Below are positions 49,467-60,654 of a DNA stretch of 64,000 nt, piece after piece. Both the position numbers and the translations under genes were made by a program. This DNA comes from AC-32 sp963719275 (GTDB taxonomy: Bacteria; Actinomycetota; Thermoleophilia; Gaiellales; Gaiellaceae). Numbering within the stretch: position 1 is the stretch's first letter; every line of letters starts with the position of its first letter. The stretch lies in assembly GCA_963719275.1 (NCBI GenBank), contig CAVRBT010000010.1:62001-126000 (forward strand), in the 5' to 3' direction. The notes beneath the pieces are model-generated. The model had not been told where the DNA came from and made no database searches. It worked only from the letters and a program-made list of their open reading frames with translations.

Positions 49467-50110
49467 ACGGTCGCGAGGTCCGCTTCGAGGAGCTCCCGGT
49501 CCTCCGGGTCGGCGATCTTCGCGCTCAGCTCACGCGCCTTCGCGAGATATCGCTCCGACTGGGCCGGGTCGCCGGCCACCGCGTGCGCGCGTGCCAGCGC
49601 CTCGTACGCGAACGGCAGGTCCCAGTCCTCGAGCGCCTCAGGCGAGGCCTCGCAGATCTCGAGGCAGAGGCCCGCGTGGTACAGCGCCGGCTCGGCGCGG
49701 CCGAGCACCGAGTAGACGCGCGAGCACTGCCACTCGCTGCGCGCACGGTTCGCCTGCGTTCCGACCTGCATCCAGTGGTAGGAGGACGCGTGCGCGCTGT
49801 GAAGCATCTCGTCGGTCTCCTCGGGCGCCCGGTCCTCCTTCTCCATCAGCGTCCACGTCTTGTTGAACAGGTCGACGCCGAGCCGCCGGTGGTCGACGGC
49901 CTCCACGGGTGTGTCCATTACCGACTCCTTTCCGTCCAGCAACGGTTGCAGGCCCTGGAGAACGACTTTCAGCTCCGCCGAGCGAACCGCAGTCCGGTAC
50001 TGGTGGTCGTGCAGGACACGGCGAATCAGCTCGGGGTCGTCGGTCTCGAGCAGCGTGAACACGTCGTCGAGCGGGAGCTCGATCGGCATCAGCTGCTCGG
50101 TTGTCTCCAT
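49463..50110 (-). CDS. TPR-like hypothetical protein
   Basis: 215 aa. The C-terminal 150 residues (DHRRLGVDLFNKTWTLMEKEDRAPEETDEMLHSAHASSYHWMQVGT, then YSVLGRAEPALYHAGLCLEICE) form helical pairs. GGAAAGGAG lies 6 nt before an internal ATG at 49918, so a shorter 151-aa product is likely or exclusive. The first 65 residues still look protein-like (LDDVFTLLETDDPELIRRVL). Function unknown. Confidence 0.7.
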   Translation of the reverse strand: METTEQLMPIELPLDDVFTLLETDDPELIRRVLHDHQYRTAVRSAELKVVLQGLQPLLDGKESVMDTPVEAVDHRRLGVDLFNKTWTLMEKEDRAPEETDEMLHSAHASSYHWMQVGTQANRARSEWQCSRVYSVLGRAEPALYHAGLCLEICEASPEALEDWDLPFAYEALARAHAVAGDPAQSERYLAKARELSAKIADPEDRELLEADLATV

Positions 50111-50144
50111 CCCGGACAGGATGGTCCTTCCGGCTACGGGAGAG

Positions 50145-52112
<1,968 letters not shown>

Positions 52113-52148
52113 GCGCGCCGTCCTAAGCCGCCCGGTGCGGGTGACCAA

Positions 52149-53285
52149 TCACGGCTCGAGGTCGTACGGGTAGTCCGTCAGGACCTCGCCGCCGTTCTCG
52201 GTGACGAGCACCAGATCCTCGAGCCGGCAGCCGCCGTAGCCGTTGCGGTACAGCCCGGGCTCGACCGCGATCACGTCGCCCGTGACGAGCTCGCCGGGTG
52301 CGCGGCCGAGGGTCGGCTCCTCGTGAACCTCCAGCCCGACGCCGTGGCCGAGCGAGTGGTAGAAGCCATCCTGAAGCACCTCTCCCGGCCGCTTCGAGCG
52401 CAGCGTCGGGTAGCCGTGCTGCTCGAAGACGTCGCAGCTGATCTTGTGCAGCTCACTGCCCGCGATCCCCGGCTTGACCGCCGCGACCGAGCGCTCGAGC
52501 GCCTCGAGGCAGAGCTTGTGCCACTCGCGCACCTCGTCGGTCGGGGTTCCGACGACGAAGGCGCGGGTCATGTCGGCGAAGCAGCCCGACTCGCGGTCGC
52601 GCGGGAAGAGGTCGAGGCAGATCGGCTCGTCGGGCGCGATCGGCCCGGAGCCCATGTCGTGCCCGACTGCCGTCTGCGGCCCGTGCGAGACGATGAACTC
52701 GTCCGCAAAGGCGCCGTTGGCGGTGAAAGCCTGCTCGACCGCGAGCTTCACCCGCTCGCAGGTGAGCGGCTCGCCCTCCAGGAGGAGGCTTCCGTTCTTC
52801 CGATCGGCCGATCGGAAGAGCTCGCGCGCGGCGTCCATCGCCGCCTCGGCGGCGCGCTGCGCGCGGCGAATCCCGGCCAGCTCGGCCTCGTTCTTCACGC
52901 GGCGCCTACGGACGAACTGCTTTCGGTCGGCCGTGACCGTGATCCCGTTCCCGCGCAGGTGGTCGGCGACCTCGAGCGGGAAGGTCCCGGGCACGACGGC
53001 GTCCTCCAGCCCGAACCGCCGCGCGGCGCGCAGGATCACCTCGAGCTCGATCTCGTCGCGGGAGAGCCCCTGCGCGTAGAGCTCGTCGAGGCCGAACTCC
53101 TCGTACGGCAGCGTCTGCACGTGCGGTGCAACCTCGCCGATGCGGCCGAGCTCGAACGAGCTCGCGACAACGTACTGCTCGCCGTCGCGCTCCGCGTAGA
53201 GGAACGGATCGGGGATCGCGAGCGGGACCTCGTGGCGCATCTCGGGCGAGCGCAAGCTGTCGGCGTAGATGAGGACGTCGGCCAC
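52149..53285 (-). CDS. M24-family peptidase (Xaa-Pro aminopeptidase-like)
   Basis: 378 aa. Creatinase-like N-terminal domain, then the pita-bread fold with metal ligands Asp (ICLDLFPRD, CFADMTRAFVVG), His (SLGHGVGLEVHEEP) and Glu (VIAVEPGLY). Cleaves or recognises Xaa-Pro peptides. GTG 53285 reads divergently from the amidohydrolase across 34 bp. Upstream of acs. Confidence 0.9.
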   Translation of the reverse strand: MADVLIYADSLRSPEMRHEVPLAIPDPFLYAERDGEQYVVASSFELGRIGEVAPHVQTLPYEEFGLDELYAQGLSRDEIELEVILRAARRFGLEDAVVPGTFPLEVADHLRGNGITVTADRKQFVRRRRVKNEAELAGIRRAQRAAEAAMDAARELFRSADRKNGSLLLEGEPLTCERVKLAVEQAFTANGAFADEFIVSHGPQTAVGHDMGSGPIAPDEPICLDLFPRDRESGCFADMTRAFVVGTPTDEVREWHKLCLEALERSVAAVKPGIAGSELHKISCDVFEQHGYPTLRSKRPGEVLQDGFYHSLGHGVGLEVHEEPTLGRAPGELVTGDVIAVEPGLYRNGYGGCRLEDLVLVTENGGEVLTDYPYDLEP

Positions 53286-53319
53286 GGCGGCCCGGATCGT
53301 ACATCTAGGATCACGCGCA

Positions 53320-54471
53320 GTGGAAGACGTGCTCGAACGGGCCCAGTCCCTGATAGCCGGCTACGACCAGGAGCTGGCGCGCGAGCTCCCCGAAGACGTG
53401 GAGATCTTCGACGCCCACGTCCACCTTGGCCACGACATCGACGGCATGACCGGCGTCTACGAGGATCTCGAGCGGATCAACGACCGCTACCGCATCTCGC
53501 GCTGCTTCATGTTCTGCATGGACGAGGTCGACCGGCATCCCTCCTTCCGCGCCGCCAACGACCGCACGCTCGAGTACGCGGCGCGCTCGGACGGCCGGCT
53601 GATCCCGTTCGTCCGCCTCGACCTCGCCGAGGAGCCGGTCGAGGAGGCGACGCGCTGCCTGGACGCCGGCGCGCGCGGGATCAAGCTGCACCCGCGGGCG
53701 CAGCGGTTCCTGCTCAACGACGAGCGCCTCTCGCCGATCTTCGAGCTGGCCGCCGAGCGCGGCGTCCCGATCCTGATCCACGGTGGCCGCGGCCTGCCGC
53801 CGATCGCCGACCACCTGCACCGGCTCGTCGAGCGCTATCCCGGCTCGCAGCTGATCATCGCCCACGCAGGGATCGCCGACCTCGGCTCGCTGGCCGGCTA
53901 CTTCGCGGGCAAGGCCGGCGTCTTCTTCGACACCTCAGTCTGGAGCGCGATCGACCTGCTCAGCCTCTACCACCTCGTCTCGCCCGAGCAGATCGTCTAC
54001 GCCTCCGACTACCCCTACGGCCAGCAGCCGAGCTCGCTGCTGATCGCGGTGCGGACGGCCCGCGTCGCGGCGCTCGACGAGGATCAGCTCCGAGGGATGC
54101 TCTACGGCACGGCGAGGCGCATCGCGGACGGGGAGCCGCCCGTCGACCCGACGGCGCCGATCGGGAGCAAGACGTTCGCGCAGCCGATGTCGTTCGCGCG
54201 GATCCACCAGTACCTCTCGATGACGACGCCGCTCCTCTGGACGCGGCAGTCGGACACGATCGGCGTGCTCGGGCTCGCGCTGAACGCCTGCGCCGACCGG
54301 GACGGCCACGAGGACGAGCGCGAGCGGATCCGCGAGCTGCTGGAGGCTGCGCGCGACCTGTGGCGCGTGCTTCCGGAGGTCGAGGACGAAGGCGAGCAGC
54401 GGATCGTCAGCCGCACGACGTTTCGGCTCGTCCACCTGGCGGACATCCTTGCGGTGACTAGCGGCGCCTGA
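53320..54471 (+). CDS. Amidohydrolase-superfamily protein
   Basis: 383 aa. TIM-barrel metal-site pattern: IFDAHVHLGHD (about 30), GIKLHPRAQRF, ILIHGGRG, LIIAHAGIADL and YASDYPYGQQP (Asp of the metal centre). A C-terminal ~100-residue helical extension follows. Decarboxylase or hydrolase role possible. TAGGAT lies 8 nt before GTG. Confidence 0.85.
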   Translation: MEDVLERAQSLIAGYDQELARELPEDVEIFDAHVHLGHDIDGMTGVYEDLERINDRYRISRCFMFCMDEVDRHPSFRAANDRTLEYAARSDGRLIPFVRLDLAEEPVEEATRCLDAGARGIKLHPRAQRFLLNDERLSPIFELAAERGVPILIHGGRGLPPIADHLHRLVERYPGSQLIIAHAGIADLGSLAGYFAGKAGVFFDTSVWSAIDLLSLYHLVSPEQIVYASDYPYGQQPSSLLIAVRTARVAALDEDQLRGMLYGTARRIADGEPPVDPTAPIGSKTFAQPMSFARIHQYLSMTTPLLWTRQSDTIGVLGLALNACADRDGHEDERERIRELLEAARDLWRVLPEVEDEGEQRIVSRTTFRLVHLADILAVTSGA

Positions 54472-54547
54472 GGAGGCGATACCTTGCGCGAGCGGCGCAT
54501 TCAGATGGACATGACACAGCTCCCGACGGCGAAACCAAACGCGTAGC

Positions 54548-54991
54548 GTGGTGCTTGAGCTCAGGGTCAACGGCGCGGTGCTCGAGGTGGCAGAGCCGCC
54601 GGTCGAGCGCACGCTCGCGGAGACCCTGCGCGACGACCTCGGCCTGACCGGAACGAAGGTCGCCTGCAACGAGGGCCACTGCGGCGCCTGCACCGTGCAG
54701 CTCGACGGCGTGCCGGTTCTCTCGTGCATCACGCTCGTGCACACCGTCGGCGAGCGCGAGGTGACCACGATCGAGGGCCTGCAGGATCACCCGCTGGTCG
54801 ACGCGTTCGTCCGCGCCGACGCGCTCCAGTGCGGCTTCTGCACCCCCGGCCAGATCGTCTCGGCGGCGGCGCTCGTCGAAGCCGAGCCGGACCCGACGCC
54901 GGAGCGTGTACGCCACGCGATGGCGGGAAACCTCTGCCGCTGCGGCGCGTATCCACGAATCGAGGAGGCCGTACTGACGTGGCGCGACTGA
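54548..54991 (+). CDS. Molybdenum hydroxylase, [2Fe-2S] subunit
   Basis: 147 aa. Plant-type ferredoxin site KVACNEGHCGACTVQLDG and the second cluster CGFCTPGQ...GNLCRCGAYP, as in CoxS/XdhC-type small subunits. Transfers electrons from the Mo-pterin site to FAD. The next gene starts 13 nt before this stop. Confidence 0.95.
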   Translation: MVLELRVNGAVLEVAEPPVERTLAETLRDDLGLTGTKVACNEGHCGACTVQLDGVPVLSCITLVHTVGEREVTTIEGLQDHPLVDAFVRADALQCGFCTPGQIVSAAALVEAEPDPTPERVRHAMAGNLCRCGAYPRIEEAVLTWRD

Positions 54992-57243
54992 TTCGCACCG
55001 AGAAGGAAGTCGAGGGCAGGTACACCGAGCAGTGGGTCGTGGTCGAGGGCGACGACGAGGCGCTCGACCAGTGGCCGCAGGGGCCGCGGGAGGTCGTCGG
55101 GCAGCCGGCGCCGCGCCAGGACGGCCACCAGCGGGCGCGGGGCCAGGCGCAGTACACCGGCGACCTCCAGCTGCCCGGGTTGCTGCACGCGGCCGTCCTG
55201 CGCTCGCCGCTCGCGCACGCGCGCGTGAAGAAGCTCGACCTGAGCCGGGCGTTGGAGCTCCCGGGCGTGCTCGGCGCAATCGGCCCGGACGACTGCCATG
55301 TGCTGCAGACCGAACCGGGCTTCCACGGCGCGCCTATCGCCGCGGTCGCCGCCGACAGCTACTCGCGCGCGCGCGAGGCGCTCGCGCTGGTCGACCTCGA
55401 GCTCGAGCAGCTCGAGCCGCTACTCGACCCCGAGGAGGCCGTACGCCGGGGCTCCCTGCACGAGGAGGCGCGCCGCTACGAGCGCGGTGACGTCGACGCG
55501 GCGTTCGCGAACGCCGATGTGGTCGTCGAGGCCGAGTACCGCACCCAGACGGTCCTGCACAACTCGATGGAGACGCACCAGTCGGTCTGCCGCTGGGAGG
55601 GCGACACGCTCGAGATCTACATCTCGACGCAGTTCATCTGGGGGATCCGCGACTCGGTCTCCGAGCAGCTCGGCCTGCCGCAGGACCGCGTGCGGGTCGT
55701 CTGCAACTACATGGGCGGCGGCTTCGGCTCCAAGAACGGCCCGGGCGACTACACGTATATCGCGATCGCCCTCGCCGGGAAGACCGGGCGCCCGGTGCGC
55801 TGCGCGCTCACGCGCCGGGAGGAGAACCTCGCGACCGGCAACCGCAACTCGACGATCCAGCGCCTGCGGGCCGGCGCGCGCTCCGACGGGACTCTGGTCG
55901 CCCTCGAGGGCGAGTACGTGAACGCGGTCGGCTGGGCGGGCTGGTCGGGTCCGACCTACGGACCGGTAGAGATGCTCTACGCCTGCGAGAACGTCCGCAC
56001 GCTCACGCACGGCGCGAAGCTGAACCTGCCGCCGAACGCCGCCTTCCGCGCTCCCGGGTTCGTCGAGGGAACGTTCGGGCTCGAGTGCCTGCTGGACGAG
56101 CTCGCCGGCCGGCTGGAGCTCGACCCGCTCGAGCTGCGGCGGCGCAACCACGCCGACCGCGACCTCGCCGACGGTCGGCCGTTCTCGTCGAAGAACCTGC
56201 TCGAGTGCTACCGGCGGGCCGAGCCGCACTGGGCGCGGCGCGACGAGGTGCGGGCGCGGTCCGAGGGCCCCGTGCGCCGCGGGACGGGTCTCGCGAGCCA
56301 AATCTGGTACGGCGGCGGCGGGCCGCCCTCGTACGCGGGGGTTCGCGTCAGCTCCGACGGGCACGCCACCGTCCTGACCGCGATGCAGGACATCGGCACG
56401 GGCTCGCGCACGGCAATGGCGCAGATCGCGGCCGAAGAGCTCGGTCTGCCGCTGGAGCGCGTGCGCGTGTCGCTCGGCGACTCTGCCCGAGGCACCTACG
56501 CGTCGATCTCGGCCGGCTCCTCGACCATCCCGTCGATGGGGCCTGCCGTCCGGGCCGCCGCGGCGGACGCGGCGCGCCAGATCCTCGAGATCGCCGCGCA
56601 GCGGTTCGACCTCGAGCAGCGCGTGCTCTCGTTGAAGGACGGCCACCTGGTGAGCTCCGACGGCGGCTCGTGGCCGCTCGAGGAAGTAACGGGGCTGCTC
56701 GAGGACGCGCAGATCACCGGCAAGGGGACTCGCGGGCCCAACCCGGCCGGGATGCGCGTGCTGACGTTCGGCATCCAGGTCGCGGACGTGGCGGTGGACG
56801 TCGAGACCGGCGAGGTTCGCGTCGAGCGGATGGCCGCCATCCACGACGTCGGCCGCGTGATCAACCCGCTCGGCGCGCAGAGCCAGGTCGAGGGCGGGAT
56901 CATCCAGGGCGTCGGGCACACCCTCTCCGAGGAGCGGCTCGTCGACCCGGGGAGCGGCCGCGTGCTGACGCAGACGCTCGACGCGTACAAGCTGCCGACG
57001 ATCGCCGACGTGCCGGAGATCCACGTCGAGCTGCTCGACATCCCGGACGAGCACCTGACGAACCTCGGCTCGAAGGGCCTCGGCGAGCCACCGATCGTGC
57101 CCACGGCCGCCGCGATCGTGAACGCGATCCGCGACGCAACCGGCGCAGACGTGCGCGGGCTCCCGGTGACGCGCGAGGAAATGCTGCGCGCCCTGGCCGA
57201 GGCGCGGGAACGCGAGAAGAAGCTTGCAGCTGCTCCGGCCTGA
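54979..57243 (+). CDS. Molybdenum hydroxylase, molybdopterin subunit (xanthine dehydrogenase type)
   Basis: 754 aa. Large-subunit motifs GQAQYTGDL, MGGGFGSKN, FRAPGFVEGTFGLE, and the C-terminal GSKGLGEPPIVPTAAAIVNAIRDA with the catalytic Glu region. The FRAPG loop differs from both CO dehydrogenase forms (AYxCSFR, AYRGAGR), pointing to a xanthine or aldehyde-type substrate. GTG 54979 overlaps the small-subunit gene. Confidence 0.93.
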   Translation: MARLIRTEKEVEGRYTEQWVVVEGDDEALDQWPQGPREVVGQPAPRQDGHQRARGQAQYTGDLQLPGLLHAAVLRSPLAHARVKKLDLSRALELPGVLGAIGPDDCHVLQTEPGFHGAPIAAVAADSYSRAREALALVDLELEQLEPLLDPEEAVRRGSLHEEARRYERGDVDAAFANADVVVEAEYRTQTVLHNSMETHQSVCRWEGDTLEIYISTQFIWGIRDSVSEQLGLPQDRVRVVCNYMGGGFGSKNGPGDYTYIAIALAGKTGRPVRCALTRREENLATGNRNSTIQRLRAGARSDGTLVALEGEYVNAVGWAGWSGPTYGPVEMLYACENVRTLTHGAKLNLPPNAAFRAPGFVEGTFGLECLLDELAGRLELDPLELRRRNHADRDLADGRPFSSKNLLECYRRAEPHWARRDEVRARSEGPVRRGTGLASQIWYGGGGPPSYAGVRVSSDGHATVLTAMQDIGTGSRTAMAQIAAEELGLPLERVRVSLGDSARGTYASISAGSSTIPSMGPAVRAAAADAARQILEIAAQRFDLEQRVLSLKDGHLVSSDGGSWPLEEVTGLLEDAQITGKGTRGPNPAGMRVLTFGIQVADVAVDVETGEVRVERMAAIHDVGRVINPLGAQSQVEGGIIQGVGHTLSEERLVDPGSGRVLTQTLDAYKLPTIADVPEIHVELLDIPDEHLTNLGSKGLGEPPIVPTAAAIVNAIRDATGADVRGLPVTREEMLRALAEAREREKKLAAAPA

Positions 57244-58060
57244 GTCGCTCGAGGCCGCGACCGCGGCGCTCGGCAACGGCTCCGTCGCGCTCGGGGGCGG
57301 CACCGACCTCGTCCCGCTGCTGCGCGACCGGATCGTCGAGGCCGACACGCTGGTCGAGCTGCGCGGCGTGGTGCCTCGCGGTGTCGACGGGGCGACGATC
57401 GGGGCCGGCACGACCCTGGCCGAGCTCGAGGACGACTCCGAGATCCCGCAGGCGCTGCGCGAGGCGTGCGCGCTCGCCGCGTCGCCGCAGCTGCGCTCGA
57501 TGGGGACGATCGGCGGCAACCTCCTCCAGGCCACGCGCTGCTGGTACTGGCGGCTGAAGTACCCGTGCTTCCTCCACGGAGGCTCGACCTGCCATGCGCG
57601 TCAGGGCGCGCACCGCGAGCATGCGATCTTCGGAAACGAGCACTGCGCGTCGGCGCACCCGTCCGACCCGGCGGCGGCGCTGCTCGCGCTCGGCACGACG
57701 GTCCGCACGACACGGCGCGAGTTCCCGCTAGCTGAGCTGTACCGCCTGCCGACGGAGGACGACCGCAACGTGACGACGCTCGAGCCCGGCGAGCTGATCC
57801 TGGAGCTCGAGGCGCCGCAGCCGGAAGCGAGCACGTACCTGAAGGCCATGGACCGGACGCGCTTCTCGTTCGCTCTGGTCGGCGTGGCCGCGGCGCGCGT
57901 CGGCGGCGAGACGCGGCTGGCGCTCGCCGGCGTCGCGCCGATCCCCTGGCTGCTGGAGTCGCCGGACGACCTCGACAACGCGACGCCGCTCCCCGGAACG
58001 GCGTACAAGGTCGAGCTGGCGCGCCCGCTCATCCGCCGCGCGCTCGCCACCTTCGCCTGA
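57224..58060 (+). CDS. Molybdenum hydroxylase, FAD subunit
   Basis: 278 aa. CoxM/XdhB-type FAD domain: LGGGTDLVPLLRDRI, TIGAGTTLAELE, MGTIGGNLLQATRCWYWR and a C-terminal CO-dehydrogenase flavoprotein domain. Tight overlap with its neighbours (TTG start inside the large-subunit gene; TGATG with the next gene). Confidence 0.92.
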   Translation: MQLLRPESLEAATAALGNGSVALGGGTDLVPLLRDRIVEADTLVELRGVVPRGVDGATIGAGTTLAELEDDSEIPQALREACALAASPQLRSMGTIGGNLLQATRCWYWRLKYPCFLHGGSTCHARQGAHREHAIFGNEHCASAHPSDPAAALLALGTTVRTTRREFPLAELYRLPTEDDRNVTTLEPGELILELEAPQPEASTYLKAMDRTRFSFALVGVAAARVGGETRLALAGVAPIPWLLESPDDLDNATPLPGTAYKVELARPLIRRALATFA

Positions 58061-58593
58061 TGGTCTGGGCCGTCGTGCTGGCGGCCGGAGCGTCTAGCCG
58101 GTTCGGGTCGCCCAAGCAGCGGCTGCTGCTCGAGCCGGTGCTCGAGCGCGTGCGGGCGAGCCGTGGAGTCGACGGCATCGTCGTCGTCACCGGGGCGCAC
58201 GAGGTGGAGGCGTCGGCCGCGACGGTTCACTGTCCCGAGTGGGAGCGTGGCCCGGGCGCGTCGCTGCGCTGCGGTCTCGCAGCGCTGCCGGAGGAGGCGC
58301 AGGCGGCGGTGGTCGTGCTCGGCGACGGCCCCGACCTCAGCCCCGAGGCGATCGACCGCGTGGTCGCGCGTTGGCGTGAAGACCGGCCGCCTGTGGTGGC
58401 CGCCACGTACGGCGGCACGCGCCTTCACCCCGTCCTGCTCGACCGTCGCGCCTGGCCGGAGGTCCCGGACGAGGGCGCCCGGACCCTCGACGCCGTCCCC
58501 GTCTCCTGCGACGATCTTGGACCTCCAGGAGATGTGGACCGCGCCGATGACGTACCTGATCGCCTGAAGCCGTGGAGCTCGCAAGACCCCTAG
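58060..58593 (+). CDS. MobA/MocA-like nucleotidyltransferase
   Basis: 177 aa. GT-A-fold N-terminus VVLAAGASSRFGSPKQ and acidic VVLGDGPDLS: the molybdopterin cytidylyl/guanylyltransferase family (MocA, CoxI-linked). Its position directly after the hydroxylase genes fits cytidylation of the Mo cofactor. The last 22 nt overlap the next gene. Confidence 0.88.
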   Translation: MVWAVVLAAGASSRFGSPKQRLLLEPVLERVRASRGVDGIVVVTGAHEVEASAATVHCPEWERGPGASLRCGLAALPEEAQAAVVVLGDGPDLSPEAIDRVVARWREDRPPVVAATYGGTRLHPVLLDRRAWPEVPDEGARTLDAVPVSCDDLGPPGDVDRADDVPDRLKPWSSQDP

Positions 58594-59264
58594 CCGCCGA
58601 CGCCGCCGAGAAGCCCTCGGCCCTGACGACCCTGCGTCTACAGCGCAAGCTGACGATCGAGGAGGCTGCCAAGAAAGCGGCGCTCTGGCCCGAGCAAATC
58701 GAGTGGCTGGAGGAGGGCCGGCTCTACCGCTTCCCCGGCTACGAGACGGCGATGCTCGCGCTCCTCCGCTACGCAACCGCGCTCGGCGTCGATCATCGCG
58801 AGGCCCGCGCGCTCTCGGGGATGCCGGTCGAGCCGCCGACGCGCCGGCCCGTGGCGCGTTGGATCGCCGCCGGGGCCGCGACCGCGGTCGTCGTGGCCGT
58901 GACGCTCGCGCTCACGGTCGGTCTCGGCGGAGGCGGCCGAGGCGCATCCGCCGCGAAGAGCCACGCCGCGACCCTTCCGCCCCCGTGGAAGGTCTCCGTC
59001 GACGTCCTCAACGGCAGCGGCGACATCAACTACACGCGTCGCGTCGCCACCCGCGTCGGCTCCTACGGATACCGGATCCAGCACGTGACGAAGGCGAACC
59101 GGTTCGACTACCGTGAGACCGCCGTGTACTACGAACCTGGCGGCGCAGCCGTTGCCGACCGCCTCGCGACGCAGATCGGCTGCGGCACGCCGAAACCGCT
59201 TCCCGGCGGGAACAACCCGCGCCGGCTCGTCGTCATCGTCGGGCCCGCGCACGCCACCTGCTGA
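58572..59264 (+). CDS. RodZ-like HTH protein with LytR_C domain
   Basis: 230 aa. An N-terminal degenerate HTH (TLRLQRKLTIEEAAKKAALWPEQIEWLEEG, residues 15-50), a membrane helix (about 95-118), then an extracytoplasmic LytR/CpsA/Psr C-terminal-type domain (VDVLNGSGDINYTRRVATRVG). Probably membrane- or wall-associated rather than a classic DNA-binding regulator. GTG start. Confidence 0.75.
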   Translation: MELARPLAADAAEKPSALTTLRLQRKLTIEEAAKKAALWPEQIEWLEEGRLYRFPGYETAMLALLRYATALGVDHREARALSGMPVEPPTRRPVARWIAAGAATAVVVAVTLALTVGLGGGGRGASAAKSHAATLPPPWKVSVDVLNGSGDINYTRRVATRVGSYGYRIQHVTKANRFDYRETAVYYEPGGAAVADRLATQIGCGTPKPLPGGNNPRRLVVIVGPAHATC

Positions 59265-59289
59265 ATCCTCCAGGTAACCTCCTGCGGTC

Positions 59290-59841
59290 GTGCTCGCCCT
59301 GCTTGTCGCGTTTGCGCTCGCGCGTGCGCCGGTTCCTCTTGCCCAGCCCGTCCCGACATGGTCGGCCTGGCCGGCGTCCGGCACCGTCACGTCACCCTTC
59401 GGCGACGACGGCGGCCGTTGGCACCCCGGGCTGGACATCGGGATCCTGCGCTCGCTCACCGTCCGGGCCGCGCAGCCGGGACGCGTGATCGCGATCGGCC
59501 CCCAGGCGGGCTTCGAGGGCTACGGCAACGTGGTGGAAGTCGCGCTAGGCGACGGATATGTCGCGCTCTACGCCCACCTCGCGGACTGGCGCGTCCGCAC
59601 AGGCGAGCAGGTCGTCGCCGGCCAGCGCCTCGGAAGTGCCGGGTGCACGGGCTCTTGCACCGGGACGCACCTGCACTTCGAGCTACGACACGACGGGGAG
59701 CCGGTGAACCCGCTCCGCTTCTTCCGCCGAGCTCAGAAGAGCGGCGTGCGCAGGTCGGCGAGCTTCTGCTTGAGGTCGGGCGGCATCTCCTCCACCGCCG
59801 CCTGCCGCACGAACATGCGGAGCCTCTCCTCGAACACATAG
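59290..59841 (+). CDS. M23-family peptidase (LytM-like)
   Basis: 183 aa as read. Signal-anchor-like N-terminus, GRWHPGLDIGILRSLTV (zinc His/Asp) and HLHFELRHDG (HxH) at about 131: a lysostaphin/LytM endopeptidase domain. Family homology ends at NPLRFF; the frame then continues about 35 codons into the opposing anti-sigma gene, so the true C-terminus may be shorter. TAACCT lies 9 nt before GTG. Confidence 0.82.
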   Translation: MLALLVAFALARAPVPLAQPVPTWSAWPASGTVTSPFGDDGGRWHPGLDIGILRSLTVRAAQPGRVIAIGPQAGFEGYGNVVEVALGDGYVALYAHLADWRVRTGEQVVAGQRLGSAGCTGSCTGTHLHFELRHDGEPVNPLRFFRRAQKSGVRRSASFCLRSGGISSTAACRTNMRSLSSNT

Positions 59842-59984
59842 CGCTTCCGGCAGTAGCTGCAGAGCTCGAGATGCGCCTCCGCCTCCGCACGCTCCGCGTC
59901 CGAGAGCTGCTTGTCGAGGTACGGCTGCAGCATCTCCTCGCACTTGTCGCACGGATCGACTTCCACCCCGCCCGGGAAGCTCAT
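59733..59984 (-). CDS. Zinc-finger anti-sigma factor (RsrA-like)
   Basis: 83 aa. ZAS motif: Cys12/Cys15 (DPCDKCEEML), His38, Cys42 and Cys45 (HLELCSYC), matching the C-H-C-C spacing of redox-sensing RsrA. Its ATG overlaps the sigma-factor stop (ATGA). It would sequester the sigma factor until thiol oxidation releases zinc. Confidence 0.9.
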   Translation of the reverse strand: MSFPGGVEVDPCDKCEEMLQPYLDKQLSDAERAEAEAHLELCSYCRKRYVFEERLRMFVRQAAVEEMPPDLKQKLADLRTPLF

Positions 59985-60571
59985 GCGCTGGTCACCGCCT
60001 CGTCCGCGAGCTCGCGCTTGAGAATCCGGCGGCCGCGGTGGAGCCGCGACATCACGGTTCCGATCGGAATCTCGAGAATCTGTGCGGCGTCGGCGTAGCT
60101 GAAGTCACCGATGTCGACGAGCACGATCACGTCGCGGAAGTCGTGCGGGACGGCGGAGAGCGCTGCCACCACGTCGTCCTGGGAGAGCCGTTCGTCCACG
60201 CGCTCCTGGTCGACGTTCGGCTCACGCCCCGCCTCCTCGAGCCGGTTGTAGAGGTAGTAGTCGCCTTCCTCGAGCGGCTGGAAGTCGGGCGACCGCTGCT
60301 GCCTGCGGCCGCGGTCGATGTTCAGGTTGGTGAGGATCCGCAGGAGCCACGCGCGAAGATTGGTGCCGGGCTGGAACGACCGCCAGGCCCGGAACGCGCG
60401 CGCATACGTCTCCTGCATCAAATCCTCCGCTTCTTCTCGGGTGGAGACGAGCCGCCGCGCCACGCGGTAGACCTGGTCGGCCAGCTCGAGCGCTTCTTCC
60501 TCGAAGTGGACCCGGTCCCGGGCCTCTTCGGCCAGTCTCCGCGGGTCCGCCTCGGGCGTGGTCTCGCTCAT
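59981..60571 (-). CDS. sigR: ECF sigma factor, SigR/SigH-like
   Basis: 196 aa. Sigma region 2 (AEDLMQETYARAFRAWRSF then RAWLLRILTNLNID) and region 4 (PHDFRDVIVLVDIGDFSYADAAQILEIPIGTVMSRLHRGRR). No extra domain. A perfect SigR-type promoter lies upstream, so autoregulation is likely, and TAGGGT 6 nt before ATG adds a leaderless second start. Confidence 0.92.
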   Translation of the reverse strand: MSETTPEADPRRLAEEARDRVHFEEEALELADQVYRVARRLVSTREEAEDLMQETYARAFRAWRSFQPGTNLRAWLLRILTNLNIDRGRRQQRSPDFQPLEEGDYYLYNRLEEAGREPNVDQERVDERLSQDDVVAALSAVPHDFRDVIVLVDIGDFSYADAAQILEIPIGTVMSRLHRGRRILKRELADEAVTSA

Positions 60572-60606
60572 CGAGCCACCCTAGCAATCGTCCGTTCTCG
60601 TGCTAG

Positions 60607-60633
60607 AACGCTCGCCGCGCCACGAACATTCCC
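60607..60633 (-). promoter_or_regulatory. SigR-type promoter, GGGAAT-N18-GTT
   Basis: Minus strand GGGAAT (60628-60633), 18 nt, GTT (60607-60609), ending 35 nt upstream of the sigma start. Matches the SigR/SigH consensus GGAAT-N18-GTT. Confidence 0.75.
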
Positions 60634-60654
60634 GTTTCCGGCCGCAAGCTGCGG

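Noticed and set aside
54979..58060. CO dehydrogenase (CoxSLM) interpretation
   Set aside because: The active-site loop reads FRAPG rather than the form I AYxCSFR or form II AYRGAGR motifs.
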